A program made the position numbers and the translations under genes. From Diplosphaera chodatii (taxonomy: Eukaryota > Chlorophyta > Trebouxiophyceae > Prasiolales > Stichococcaceae): 64,000 nucleotides of DNA. Under the pieces are notes generated by a model that worked only from the letters and a program-made list of their open reading frames with translations, searched no databases and had not been told where the DNA came from. The stretch spans positions 2,666,001-2,730,000 of the forward strand of contig JAALGY010000031.1 in the NCBI GenBank assembly GCA_032358165.1, in the 5' to 3' direction. Positions 33,795 to 45,636 of this stretch are shown one piece after another; the first letter of the stretch is position 1, and every line of letters begins with the position of its first letter.

Positions 33795-36700
33795 ATGCCT
33801 GCAGTAGGGCAACCAGGCAACGGGCAGTTACACGCAGCCCCAGACAGGTGTACTGCCGCGGCCACTGCGAGCATCGCAGCTGGTGCTGCCACTGTCGCTG
33901 TGAGCGGCAACACAAACTCCCTGGGAGCGGACCTGCCGCCACAAGCGCCACCCCCTTACCGACACCTCCGACGCAGCCGCATTGTAGGCCGCAAACCCGT
34001 CAGTCTCCATCCTGACGAGGTGAGGCTCCCACCTGGACCTACTGACTCGGGTGTCCAAGTGCATGGCCAGGTGCAGCGGCGTCCTCAGGAGCAACGGATG
34101 TCCAGGCATGCACGCCGCCCCTCAGTTGCGGGCGGCAAGCACTGCACGCAGGATGACGAGGTACTGCGGGCACTGCCTTGCAGGTGCCGGAGTGCGAATG
34201 CCAGCCAGACTGGGCGCGCGGCGGTTGGGGGTGCAGCCCCGAGACCTGCCTCAACGTGGCGGTCCGCATCGAGTGCACCGAGGGGCACTGCGCCTGCAGC
34301 GGCGGCTGCGGCAACCAGCGCATGCAGCTATCGCAGAATGCGCCCGTCAGGTGGGCATGCGCTCGGACACAGCGTGTCAAGACCAAAGTATGGTGAGCCT
34401 CATGCCCGGAGAGCAATAGGCGTTGCAAGTTGGCTCTTCAGCAGGACATGTGTCTGTGATGCAGGCTGGCGTACATGGGCAGCAAGGGCTGGGGGCTGCG
34501 TGCGGCTGCAGCGATCCCGGAGGATGCCCTCATCCTGGAGTATGCGGGCGAGGTGGTCAGCTTGGCGGAGGCGGGGCGGAGGGCGAAGCAGTATGCGGCC
34601 CGTGGCGTGCGCCACACCTACATCATGGAGCTCCAGTGCGTCTGGCAATGGATGCAACACTCTGGACTGCGCAGCCAGCAGGTTGATCTGCTGCGTCATC
34701 CACACGGCGATCGTGGCAGCTGCTTGCGGAAGGGCGCAAGATATTGCCCTCACAACAGAAAGCTGCACCCTTCCTCGTCGAATTGCAGGGGCGATGAGGT
34801 GATCGACGCCACGGCAGCGGGGTCCGAGGCCCGCTTCATCAACCACTCCTGCGAGCCCAACTGCGAGATGCAGAAGTGGCAGGTGCCCACTGGTCAACGC
34901 CCGCCTGTACGCTGACAGCTGACTGACCAGGCTGCTTGCATTTGCGTCTTGCCCATCTGGTACTCTCAGCAGGACATGCGAACAGCTCGAGAGGGCGAGC
35001 AGGTTGCGGCGTGGGTGGCAGGTGCTGGGTGAGCTGTGCGTGGGCATCTTTGCGGTGCGGGACATCGTTGCCGGGGAGGAGCTGACCTACTCCTACAACC
35101 TGGAGTGGAACGGCGGCCGCCGCGTCAGGTGAGTCGCATCCGCGAGCACAAATGCAGCAACCAGCTACCCACAGCAGCGCTCATACCCTTCACCATGCCC
35201 CGGAAGGGCCCTGGCGTAAGGCGCAAGCACCAGACCGCGGGGCTCAGCAGCTGCGAATCGCACTCTGCAGGTGCCAGTGCGGCGCTGCGAGCTGCGTTGG
35301 CTTCCTGGGCGGCCACGCCAAGTCCTTCCAGGCGCTCCTCGCGGCAGAGGCCGCTGTGGCGGTCGCTGTGGATGTAGCGCTGGACAGGTTTGAGGACACC
35401 AGCGACAGCGGCGGCAGCGACGTCGACGCCCTGTCCGACTTTGGCTCGGACAGTGATGAGGTGCCTGCGGGGCAGCCGGCGGCATCGGCAGCGTCAGAGC
35501 CAGCGGCCCCTGCGCAGCAAGCACATCCTGGGCCGTCAGCAGCGGCTGCTGTGGCTGGCCCTGCACAGGGCCCCCAAGCGCCGGCAGCGGCAGCAGGGGC
35601 GGCTGGTCATGATCGGCTGCGGCAGGATGCGCAGGTCCTGCCCAGCATCAGCCAGCGCCCACACGGGCGCAGCAAGCAGCCCATCAAGCGGAAGCGCAAG
35701 AGCAGTGCGATGGTGGCGGCAGTCCCTGCAGCAGCTCCGGCACAGCCGAGGAGCCGCGTCTCCTCTGCGCCTGGCAGCCGGGAACCGCCTGGCGTCCACG
35801 CAGACGGCAGCAGTGCAGCAGCTGCACGTCAGCGCATCGACAAGCGGCAGCGAGTGGGCTCGGCACTTGAGTCCGAAGCGATCGAGCAGGTGATTGCATG
35901 CCTTTGCAGACACTGACATGCTTGTGTTGGTAAACAACGTGGCCTGTATACCAACATAAGCATGTCGGTGTCTGCACACAGGCTGTCCTTGCGCAATGTG
36001 TGGCTGCGCAGTGTGGACAGCCCCTGGCACACTGTGCATGCTGCGACCGTAGATTGCCGCAAGCATCGGAACTCCACCCTGACTCCGCAACTCCAAGCAA
36101 GTGGCCCAGCACCGAGGCAGCTTGCTGCGCGATTGCATCTAAACCGTAAAACCCTGAACTGCAGGCGGACCAGCTGCAGCTGTTCGACGACAGCGATGAG
36201 GAGGTGCCGGCGGGCCCCCCGGCCCCGCAGCCCGCCCCCGCAGCGCCGGCCGCCGCGCCGCGGCCGCCCAGCGCGCCGCTGGTGGTGGACGCGCAGCTGG
36301 CGGCGGCGCTGGCGGCGCTGCCGCCGCTGGGCGGGCTGGCGGCTGCGCAGCGGGCTCCGCCGGCGGCGGGACCGCCACGCTCTGCCGCCCCCCCGGCGCC
36401 AGCCGCTCGTGCCGCGCTGCCGGCGCCTGGCGCTCAGCCCGCCGGTGCACCAGAGCAGTTGCTCAGCCGGCCGGCATCATCTTTGCGCACGCCGCTCGCG
36501 ATGCGGCACCCTGCCGCTGCTGCGCAGCAGCCCGACACGCCAGCGGCTCGTGCCGCTGCCCCTCTGATGCAGCCCGGAGCGGCCGCGGCAGCACCGTTGC
36601 GGAGCCACCCCGCAGCGATGTGGCCCGCCGCCCTGCCGGCCCCAGCTGCAGCAGCTGCAGCTGGTCCCTTCGCACAGTTGTCTGATCTGCGGCCGGCTGA

Positions 36701-37451
36701 CTACTGCTGGCCGGCAGCGCCAACAGCAGCCCCTGCACAGCGCGGCATCCCGCTGCAGCGCTGGACTCCAGGGCCTGCCCCAGCAGCCGGGGGTGCGGTG
36801 CCACGTGCCCCGGTCGCCGCGGCGCTGCAGCAGCTGCAGCGGCGGCTGGGTGTGCCTGGGCCGCAGCAGGCCGGGGCCCGGGCCCAGCAGCCGCAGGCGC
36901 ATCCACAGCAGCAGTGGCGGGGCTGGCCCGGCCCGGAGGGCCACTGGCGGCACGAGGCGCAGTTGCCGCACGCCCCCTGGCAGCAGCAGCAGGCGTGGCG
37001 CGGCCGCCACCCAGCCCAGCAGCCTCAGCACCAGCACCAGCACCTGCCTCAGCATCACCACCAGCACCGGCATCGCCACGAGCCCGAGCAGCCGCGGGCC
37101 GATGTGGCCAGTGCCAGTGGCGCGCACGCGGAGTCGGTCCCTGCAGCGGTGCTTGCGCGGCAGCACCAAAGTTGGCACCCATCCGCGCCTCGGCCATGCC
37201 CTGGCGCCGCTGCGATAGCTGCGCCGCCGCCAAACCAGCGTCCGGCACCGCTATTGCCACAGCAGGCGCCCGCGCCAGCAAGAAGAGGCTGGCGGGGCCC
37301 CGCAGAGCTGCCGCCGATCCTGCCTGTCGGCCGAAAACCGGCACGGCAGGTCCAGTGGGCGGCCCCTGCTGGCAGGGGCATGGGCGTGGCCACAGCATCC
37401 CGCTTTGTGCGGCAACCTGAGGGCATCATGAAGCGGGAACCTGTGAAGTGA
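33795..37451 (+). CDS. AWS-SET-postSET histone lysine methyltransferase (SET2/ASH1-like), 889 aa
   Basis: Predicted nuclear histone H3 lysine methyltransferase; the AWS plus SET plus post-SET order points to the H3K36 group. Exons: 33795-34019, 34184-34350, 34465-34635, 34789-34882, 35022-35128, 35271-35889, 36165-37451; 2670 nt, in phase. Residues about 50-76 are the lead-in PPPYRHLRRS. The AWS Cys cluster follows (PECECQPDW, CACSGGCGNQRM). The SET core has KGWGLRAAAAIPEDALILEY, then RFINHSCEPNCEMQKW (cofactor and catalytic motif) and EELTYSYNLEW. The post-SET Cys motif is CQCGAASCVGFLGG. The C-terminal 500 residues are acidic Ser/Asp, then basic (KQPIKRKRK, likely nuclear localisation), then Ala/Pro/Gln-rich with a His-rich run (HHHQHRHRHE). 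No WW or clear SRI domain is seen, so coupling to RNA polymerase II is not supported by sequence. The large intron 35890-36164 holds a perfect RNA hairpin. Confidence 0.9.
35905..35976 (+). repeat. Intronic 27-bp inverted repeat resembling a microRNA precursor
   Basis: Arms 35905-35931 and 35950-35974 plus two bases (to 35976) pair over 27 positions with an 18-nt loop. The only two non-Watson-Crick positions are T-G and G-T, which are G-U wobbles in the sense transcript but would be A-C mismatches on the antisense strand. So the fold is intact only as RNA of the host gene's strand. It lies in intron 35890-36164 of the SET gene, 15 nt after the donor. Arm length and loop fit an algal intronic microRNA or small-RNA hairpin, but processing is not shown. 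Confidence 0.9.
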
Positions 37452-38018
37452 GATGGACAAGCGGGCAGTGAGTATGATCTGCGGCTGCATGTCGGCTGCT
37501 GCTCATGCAAAATGTCGTGTCTTGCATGGCTGCGGCCTCGATACCGATGATGCGGCTTTGTTGCGGCAGTGGACTGCGCACTAGTTCTGGGTCTACATGC
37601 CAGATGGGGGCGGCTGCCATAGCGCATCAATCTTGTCGCTTCGACTACTCGTGGTCAAGCCATGAACATGTTGCTACACATGCTTGACGCGCAGCGCTGT
37701 TCCCAGCCCTGCCCCTCCATGCATGTCCCCGTACCAAAGGTCAACACAAACCCAAACATGATAGCACAACACATCCATCTGCATCTGGGACGTCCCCCAA
37801 CGACTCTTGTCTTGTATGTCTGCCTGACAGAGCGAGATGTCTAAAACCAACTGCTGATGGACGCCGATAACAGCGTGCAACCCTGTGGACAACATGGCAG
37901 CGCTCAACACGCGATCTGCATGTCAACACCTGGCGTCGCCCATATGCCGATCAACAGCTTGGCATGGGCCACTGCTGCAGGCCCTGAAGCACATGCTGCT
38001 GGCTCATTGCATTGTGCC
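37452..38018. other. Intergenic region between convergent SET gene and small minus-strand gene
   Basis: About 570 bases expected to hold two 3' UTRs. No coding frame, repeat or RNA gene recognised. Confidence 0.55.
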
Positions 38019-38810
38019 CTACTCGTCCCAGCCGTGCCAGGACATCTCCAGGAAGGGATTGCAGCCGGCAGGCGCATGCCCTGCCTCTGGCGCCATGCGC
38101 AGCGGTCCATTGACGCTCTGCTGCAGCAGCGGCAGCTCCCGCTGGCTGTCGGGCTGTGGCGCGGCGTCAGCGCCCAGGGCCACGCTACTACTGGGTGGGC
38201 CGCAGGCGCCCTCCGGTGCGGTGGCGCCGGGATACCGAGGGCAAGTCTCCAGCTGCTGCAGAGTGAGGGTGCTGAGGGTTGCCGGCAAACGAGGACTGGC
38301 GAGGGACTCTGGCACAGCCGACAGCAGCGCAGCGGCCTCGGCCGAGGCGGCGGCGGCAGCGGTGGGCTCACGGCCGAGGGTGGGGCCATTCCGCCCCAGG
38401 GAGGGTGCCGCACGCTGCAGCCTGCCAGCAGCGCTGCTCGACTGCAGTGCAGTGGGTGCCGCGAGCGGCTGCCGCCCCGCCGCCAGAGGCGGCCCCCGCT
38501 GATGCGCCGCTGGCGGCGGCCGGCCGGGCTGCTGCTGCAGTGGGGCTGGCGCTGCTGCAGCCGCGGCTGCGACGGCAAAGGGGCTGCGGTACCGCTGGCT
38601 CGGGCGCTGCCGCAGCTCTGTCGCAGCCCCTGGCGTGTCGGAAGAACCAGCCGCAGGTCCACCGTCGCTTTTGGGGTCATTGCGGGAATCGTGGTTGCCA
38701 TTGGCACCGCCGAAGATTGCAGCGCTTGCTGCTGCCGCCGCCCTGGTGCCGATGTACTGGTGTTCCGCTGCTCTGCTGCTGCTCGGCATGCTGGCTGGCC
38801 AGCCTACCAT
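38019..38810 (-). CDS. Hypothetical Ala/Pro-rich protein, about 263 aa
   Basis: Not recognised. A single long frame from ATG at 38810 to a TAG at 38019-38021, without introns. Composition is typical of disordered tails in this window: alanine runs, PPPAAHQRGPPLAAG, Ser/Gln patches and a Trp at the end (MSWHGWDE). An early segment (AAIFGGANGNHDSRNDPKSD) looks structured and non-repetitive, which supports coding. It could be the last exon of a longer minus-strand gene rather than a free gene. A later ATG at 38789 is an alternative start. It follows the small gene at 38968-39376 on the same strand. Confidence 0.45.
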   Translation of the reverse strand: MVGWPASMPSSSRAAEHQYIGTRAAAAASAAIFGGANGNHDSRNDPKSDGGPAAGSSDTPGAATELRQRPSQRYRSPFAVAAAAAAAPAPLQQQPGRPPPAAHQRGPPLAAGRQPLAAPTALQSSSAAGRLQRAAPSLGRNGPTLGREPTAAAAASAEAAALLSAVPESLASPRLPATLSTLTLQQLETCPRYPGATAPEGACGPPSSSVALGADAAPQPDSQRELPLLQQSVNGPLRMAPEAGHAPAGCNPFLEMSWHGWDE

Positions 38811-38967
38811 GCGCCCCAGCCTAAGCACTTACAAGGAAGCAACCTCGTCGGCTGTGCCCTCTGCAACACTTGCTTCCGCACTTACGATCAGCAACAAACA
38901 AGCAACTGCATAGCAGCACAGACAAACACTGAGAATCTTAAGATGCGTGCAAAGTGACTACTGCTGA

Positions 38968-39376
38968 TCACATGGCCACTGTGATGGAGGCGGCTCGATG
39001 GAGTTGGCCGACCAGAAAGCCCTCTGCTGCTGCATCCACGCCGCCATTGCTGTCACTGCCGCCGCTGCCGCCGCCGCTGCTGCGCCGTGCCTCTCTTGGC
39101 AGCCCCCCACGCAATTGCTTCTCACCTGCGAAGCGGCATGTGACATCAGCCCCGGCAACGATGAGTCACCAGCATGCGCCAAAGACGCGCTGTCACAGCT
39201 GCTGAACACGGGCAGCAATCCTCTTCTCCTGGTCTGCTGAGAAGCAGTTGCCGACCTGTTGGAAGGCGGAAGCGGGCCATCGTGGCGGCGTCCGCGAGAA
39301 CTTCTGCGGACTGCCGGCGGCGGCGCGCCTGTTCCAGCATGCCTGTGACGCGCCTGCAACCAACAACCGAGCTCAT
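38968..39376 (-). CDS. Small hypothetical protein, 92 aa, two exons
   Basis: Not recognised. Exon 1 (39256-39376) encodes a charged helix with MLEQARRRRQSAEVLAD and ends after RFRLPT. A 130-nt GT-AG intron (39126-39255) leads in phase to exon 2 (38968-39125), which encodes GEKQLRGGLPREARRSS, a Gly/Ser linker and an end reading GQLHRAASITVAM. Together 279 nt. The ATG at 39376 is the first in frame, but a CAG acceptor lies just inside it (GTTGGTTGCAG), so exon 1 may instead be an internal exon of a longer gene. No membrane segment or signal peptide. Confidence 0.45.
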
Positions 39377-39835
39377 GGGCACAGGCATGGGCGAGGCATG
39401 CACATGCGCACACGCCCGTAGCATCTGCTAGCAGTGGAAAGTTCACTCTTTCGATGCTGCCGAGCAGGCCCTGTAGCCCCGATCACTCCGTGCACAAAAC
39501 TGGATGCAATGATTATAATGATGCAAAGCGATGACGGTCAGTGGCACGGTTCAAGTCTGTCGAAATGAGGGCCAACCCGCAGCTGTGGCCACGCGGCCAG
39601 GACTCAGCCCGATGTAGCGGATACACCCGCCCTTGCTCCAACGCCGAGATGCCTTTGGCCTCGTCAGCGGGACCCTGACTCAGAGGCGTGTCCTGCACAC
39701 AGCATTGCACCTTTGACTGTGTCTGTCAAGGATGATTGTGAGCTCCACGGTGGTGGGTCAATGTGTCACTGGTGTTGGGTGAGAAGTCTGGTTAGTAGCC
39801 AGCCCGCTGCGGTGGTGGGGCTTGGGCAGCTTCCA
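39377..39835. other. Gap between kinase D 3' end and the small minus-strand gene
   Basis: About 460 bases, expected to hold the kinase D 3' UTR and the promoter of the small gene. A minus-strand frame at 39513-39710 has non-repetitive composition (DEAKGISALEQGRVYPLH) but no splice partners that I can join, so I do not call it. Confidence 0.4.
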
Positions 39836-42800
39836 TCAGCAGCAGGAACGGCAGACAGCTGCAAAACCGTGGCAGACCTGCATGCCCTGCCTTTCGTCGT
39901 CAGCAACACGCTGTGAGTGGCGCCCCAATGACGGTTGCCGCTCCTGGGTGGGCGACCCGGCCGGCCACTCCAGGGTAGGGCCATCGAAGCTGCCTGAGCG
40001 CCGCAGGCAGCTCCCGGCAGCGGTACTGCCGGCGTTGTGAAGCCATGGCAGCGGCTGCTGCTGTGGCGTGGCAGGCTGGAGGAAAGGGGAACGTGGGGAG
40101 CCGCCGAAAGGGCTGTTGAACTCGCTTGCCACTTCCTCCACCATCCTGCAGAAGGGGGCCAGCGCTGCGGGAATCCTGTATCAGGCGCAGTCTGCCAGCC
40201 TGCGTGTGCTGTCTCACGAGGAGCTGAGCAGGACACCCTGACACTATGTGTGTGAGTGGAAACGGCACCTGAGCTGGCCGGCTCTGCTGCAAGCCGGAGG
40301 TGTCGGCGGCAGCGGGGCAGCAGCATTCAGCACGCCGTGCGCAGCCGCGGACGCCTTCAGGCGGTCGAACACCTCCTGCATTTGTCGCAGCGCGCATCTG
40401 CTCAGCTGGGAGTCCTACTGCGTGAAAGTGCACCGCCAGCACTGTCCGCTGCAAGGGATGCCAGCAGAGACGGTCAAGCTGACGAGCAGGTTCTGTGATG
40501 CTGCGCCGCGGTTGTCCGACCTTGGTGCCGGGCCGGTCAGCGGGCTGCAGCTTGGTGCAGTCGGCTATGAGGCTGCGCACGTCGGCCGGGCACTCCTCCG
40601 GCACCCTGGGCTCGTGCAGCAGGCCGCGCTTCACCGGCGTCGTGCGTGTGACGATCTGCAGTGTGCGGCAGCACGCATCAGGTTTCCCACACAGGCAGTG
40701 ACTGCCACTGGCGATGCATCTGCTCTGTGAAGCTTCTGGTCTCCCGTTCACAACCGAACAATGCAGTGACGGAGGCATTTGTCACCTCCTTCAGAAGCAC
40801 GCCCAGCGCAAAGATGTCAGCCTGCAGGCTCAGCAGCATGGACATTTATGTGCATCCAAGTTTGCACGCATTTGTGATGTCTTGTGATGACCGCCCGCAG
40901 CGCGTCCGGCATGTGCAAAGCTGCTCTGCAGGCATCAGCACAGTTCTTTGCATTCGCACCTTCAGTGAGAGGTCTTCGCCGAGCAGGACCTCTGGGGCTG
41001 CATAGCTGAGAGTGAAGTTCAGGGCTCGGGTGTGGCGGCTGCTGTCGCTCAGCACCGTCGCGAGCCCGACATCACAGATCTGCCGCCACAACAATAAATC
41101 TCATCCAATGACTCGTCATGGTAGAGATGCAGCAGGCACAGGATAGAAATTTACTAAACATAGGTGGCTTGCCGAGCACTTCCTACAACTGCAACACACT
41201 GCACGTTTGCACGGCCTATGTGTCAGTTGCACCTTCGCACTGGTGTGGGCGCCGTTGAGCACCACATTCGACGACTTCAGGTCGCCGTGCAACACCTGCA
41301 GCGCAAGGTGAGCATATGCAATCCGATTTCACTGCAGCGCTGTTGAAATGCTGATGGACGAAGCCTCAGTTGCTGAATGCTGCAGCACAGCCTTCTCCTT
41401 GGTAGGCGCAGGAACTGCGGTGTGTACGCTCCTGATTGGTGTGCAGGAAGTGGAGCCCGCGGACGATGTCCGACGCAATCAGGCGCCCATTCTTGTACCA
41501 TGCCAGCTCCTCATCATACTTCAGCGCCTGACACAGGTTCCCTCCTGAGATAGCGCACCATTGACGGTCGTCACATGGCAGGCCCAGCCCGCTGCCGGGA
41601 GTAGGTGGGTGCTGCTGCAAGGGTGCACGTCTGCACCAGTGCACCTCTGCTTGTTTCAACCGGACACCGCTGCTCTGCTGCAAACTGTGCGCCGTCCTCA
41701 CCTTCCATGTACTCGCAGATGAGCATGGGGTCGCGGCCCGGGTGCAGGCAGGCGCCGTAGAACTGCACGATGTTGCAGTCGTAGTTGAGGCCCTTCAGGA
41801 TGCCCACCTCCTGCGGGGTGTGCAACAGCATTCCTGACAACTACACCGGCTAAAACTTTGGGGCTAGCGGTCTGTTGCCCGCAAACTCCCAGAGCTGCAT
41901 TCGGGCAGCACAGCCTCTGGTTGTGTGCCTCAAAAGCAGTCCGCAAGGAGGCTCCTCCATACATGGTCAGCTTGCAATGGTGCCGAGCTGTCACAACGCT
42001 GTGGCTTCACCTCTGTGAACTTGTCCATGTCGGTCTCGTTGGCCACATGGATGAGCTTGGCCGCCACATCCTGCACCCCGCCCCGCACCGCCTTCAGCAC
42101 CTGCATTGAGACGAGCGGTGCTGTACAGCAGCCACTGCTGAAAGCATACGCTCACATGTCTCAGCTCTCTACTGATGTCAGACTCGTGCATCTACACACG
42201 TTGGCTTTGCGACAGCAGCTTGCAGCTGCCAGGCGGCGGCTTCAGCTTTTGTGGACGCTACCTACAGCAACGACTCTCTAGCAGTGCAGCGCTGACACCC
42301 CGGCAGCCTGACAGAGGCTGCCGTGTTTCTGTGCCACAAGCGCGCACCGTGCCGAAGGTGCCGGAGCCCAGATGCACCTCCGAGCCGTCGGCGTTCCTGC
42401 AGATTTCGATGTCGGAAGGCTGCAGCGCCCAGCCCTGCGGTGTCAGGACCTTCCTAATAGCGTCGGAGCCAGGTACACTGACCTGTGCGCAAGCCTGGTT
42501 GCCACCCACATGATCAGCGACCTGCAGGTGCGCCTGACACACTAAGAGGGCCCCATGGATGCGTGGCGCACCTGCAGCTTGCGGTCGAAGGCCTCCAGCT
42601 CTGCACTGCAGGACTCGGTGAGAGACTGTGCCAGGCAACGCGGCAGATACACTGTTTGCCTCCCAGCAGGGCACAGTGACAGTGGATACCTCATCTGCAG
42701 GGATTGCATGAGCACACCTGGGCAGCTGGAGCTGGGCTTGATGCTGGCGAGTCCGCGCCTACGCCGGCAGTACGCAAGCAACCCTGCAGGACAGACTCAC

Positions 42801-45636
42801 AATGATTGCAGTGGATTGCCAGTTTCAGAGCGCAGCATAGGACAGCAAGCGCAGGCGGCACGAGAGTGTTCCTGCACCGATTTCGATTGGGGAACACTGT
42901 GCAGCTGCGCACCCAGCAAGAGCAGCAGGCTGGCGACGAGGCCGCCCATTGCGCGCACGCGCTGCCGCGGTTGCCCTGAACACTTTGGGTCCGCAGCGTC
43001 CCCCGGGAGGCGCACAGCCTCCGACATGAAGCGGCGTGCGTAGCCGTGCCGCCGCCGCTCCGACCACTGCACCATGGGCAAGGCCACCAAGGTCATCAGC
43101 GTCTCAAGACTGCTACAAAGCATCACCTGCGTGGACACAAGCTACAGACAGATGCGCGGCATGATAATGCGTGTTTGTAGCAGCAGCACAGCACATCGGT
43201 ACATGACCTGCACACGGTCCTACTGATGATGGAACATTTGTACAGTATGCATTCAGACACTGTGTAGAAGAGTGTCACACGACACAAAGTACGACTCACC
43301 ACAGCGTAGGGCGCCAGCTCTGGAGCTTCTCGAATGGTGGCAATGCTGATGCTGCCAGACATGTATGGCGCTGCAGCTGCTGGCAGCCTGTGGCGCATCT
43401 GCTGCTGCAGAGCCTGCATGGACAATGCACAGAGCATGCTCTCAAGCTGCCTGTCAGCGGGCCTAGCACGTCCACATGTCCGTTTTGAACCAGGATTCCT
43501 TCTTCCAACCATGTGTGTATGCTGGGGGTTTGGTGACAAGGATGATGAGCTGCATGGAGCCAGCACCTGTGTTTTCACGGTGCCAGGTGGGTGGCTGGTT
43601 GCCACCGCAAAGCTGGCAACGACACCGCCGGCGCCGCCCGACAAGGCTGTTAGCATGCGCAGCTGCACCGACAGCATGTCCGGCACGGCGGCTGCCAGAG
43701 CCGACTGCAGCGCTGTCTGCGCTCTCCCCAAGCCCAGGCACTGCGCCAAGCTCCCCTCAACCTACAGGGCATCAAATTGTATGACACTGCAGACGCAAGC
43801 AGCTTTTACAGTCCAGGCCATAACACATGATGCTCTGACGTTCATGCTGCAGTCGGGCAAGGTGCACGCTTCCATCGACAACATGTGTCCAGAGGGATGG
43901 AAGAGCTCACCAGGAGGTCCACAACAAAGTCCGACTGAGCCGCGTGCGAGTACGACCTCGGCAGGCGCATCAGCACGGTGTAGCCGCCCGGCAGCAGCTC
44001 CGATCCCTCTGGCACCACCTTGACCTGTGATGTCACGACTGTGTGCATTCGTGGTATTGATTCACTAGCCTGGTTCTCTTGGGGAGTGGCCTGAGGGGTC
44101 GTTGACAGGTTGCCACACACCATGGAAGCGCACATGTCACACCAGAGTGGCACAAAACATGTCACCTCGTAGCCGAGCGTCTCCAGCACCTGCGGCACCA
44201 TCGACGCCAGTGCCGCCCCGCTGTGCGGCTGCACACCAGGGGCGCGGCGTGTTCAGCACCCGCACCCGTCCAATGGTAGCAACTGCTACCGATAACTTGA
44301 GCACTGTGCATACCACCTGGTGCCACTGGCTGACAGGTACAAAATTTGCTTGTGTGCATCAGACACCAGGTCAGGGCATGCGAATGAGCGGTCAGCACTT
44401 CAGTCAGGGGTTGCTGAAGCAGTAGTGTCACCCTGGCGCTGCGCGTGGCCCTGCCACTCGCATCAATGTACGCTGTGGCTTTCACCTCCACTGCGGCTAA
44501 ATTGCTGCTGAGCAGGCCTGTATGTAGCACGGTGGCAGGCTCACACAAGTGGCCACCAGGTGGCGGGGTCCCTCTTGGCACATCGATTGAGCAGTCCAGT
44601 GCAGCCCAGGAGGCGACAGAGGTGCTGCCTCAACTGCACACTGCGTGGGCCTGCCACACGCTGTTGCGCTTGCTGCAGCAGTGTACCTGGACACGCGCTG
44701 CTGGCGCAGCCTGACCGCTCAGCGTCCGGCAGCGAGCCGGCGCCTGGCGCAGACAACGCTGGCGCTGGTCTTGCGGTGACCTGCATTGGCATAGCTTGCC
44801 CTCGATTCTTTGTTCGTGGTACCATGTCATGGCATGGTGACACACATGCGTGCTGGGGTCAACATACAGCTTTTACAAATCAATCATTCAGCCTGCTGCA
44901 GCTTCACCTGGGTGCGCAGCCGGAACACCTTGTAGTACGCATCCACCCCCTGCTGCAGGGCCTCCAGGAGCCGAGGCGTGACACCCTCCGCCATGTGGCG
45001 CCCGTACAGCCTGAGCTGCATGCGCACCAGCGGCACCCAGAGCCCCGGCGGCAGCTCGCCGGGCAGCAGGATGCCGGCCATCGGCATCGTGGGCGGCCCT
45101 GGAGCAAGCACAGCGAGGACTGCACCCTGCCTTGGTCATCAGCACTCAATATGGCATCCGTTCGCGTGACAGCGTGACACATGCGGTGCAAGTACGCTGT
45201 GATGTGCGCTAGCTGTCGAGCAACACTCAAGAAGGACGGTGCGTGGGCATGTCGTCACCAGACGGAGAGCATCATGTGGCCGTCATGCAATGCCACGGTA
45301 GGCACCTTCAGCCGGCACCTCTTCTTCGAGCACCGCGTACAGCGCCGCACTGTGGTTGAAGTGCACCTCAGGCTCGGCAGCACCAGCTTCGATTGCGAAT
45401 GGCCTGCCCGGTGTGCTCTTTGGCAACAGAGGCACATCTGCCCAGCCTTGTCCCGAAGCATTCTGGGGACATGGCGGCGGGATTGGCTCATGCTGCGGCT
45501 GCAAGTGCAGAGCCAATGGCAGCACTCCAGAAGCTGCAGCCCTTCCCCAGCAGCTCATCATCATCAGCAGCTGTGCAGCTGCCGCAGTCACTGCTGCTGC
45601 AGGCGAGGTCCCGTGTCGCCAATTACGCACAACCAT
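39836..45636 (-). CDS. Kinase D: receptor-like TKL-type protein kinase (partly resolved model)
   Basis: Paralog of kinases A, C and E. Exon 1 (45306-45636) starts with a signal peptide (AAAVTAAAAQLLMMMSCWG). Exon 2 is 44908-45098. The ectodomain continues through segments near 44400-44500 (VEVKATAYIDASG), 44170-44220 (PQVLETLGYE), 44030 (VKVVPEGSELLPGGY), 43600-43750 and 43340-43420, which match kinases C and E in order. A hydrophobic stretch near 42915-42960 (MGGLVASLLLLLG) is the likely membrane helix. Kinase motifs: GSGTFGTVLK, VAAKLI, HGDLKSSNVVL, CDVGLA for DFG, YAAPE; catalytic Asp and Lys are kept. The last exons are 40269-40375 and 39836-40175; the tail is short. Exon edges between 42300 and 44900 are not resolved: one join seems to need an extra exon, so a defect cannot be excluded. 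It is divergent from kinase E. Confidence 0.7.

Noticed and set aside
35905..35976. Calling the inverted repeat a microRNA gene outright
   Set aside because: Structure alone cannot show processing, so it is annotated as a repeat and the RNA idea is kept as a finding.
36463..37398. 311-codon open frame on the minus strand
   Set aside because: Antisense of the SET gene's Ala/Pro/Gln-rich last exon; GC-rich repeats keep all frames open.
39540..39570. GGTTCAAGTC resembling a tRNA T-loop
   Set aside because: No acceptor stem, D-arm or anticodon arm could be placed around it.
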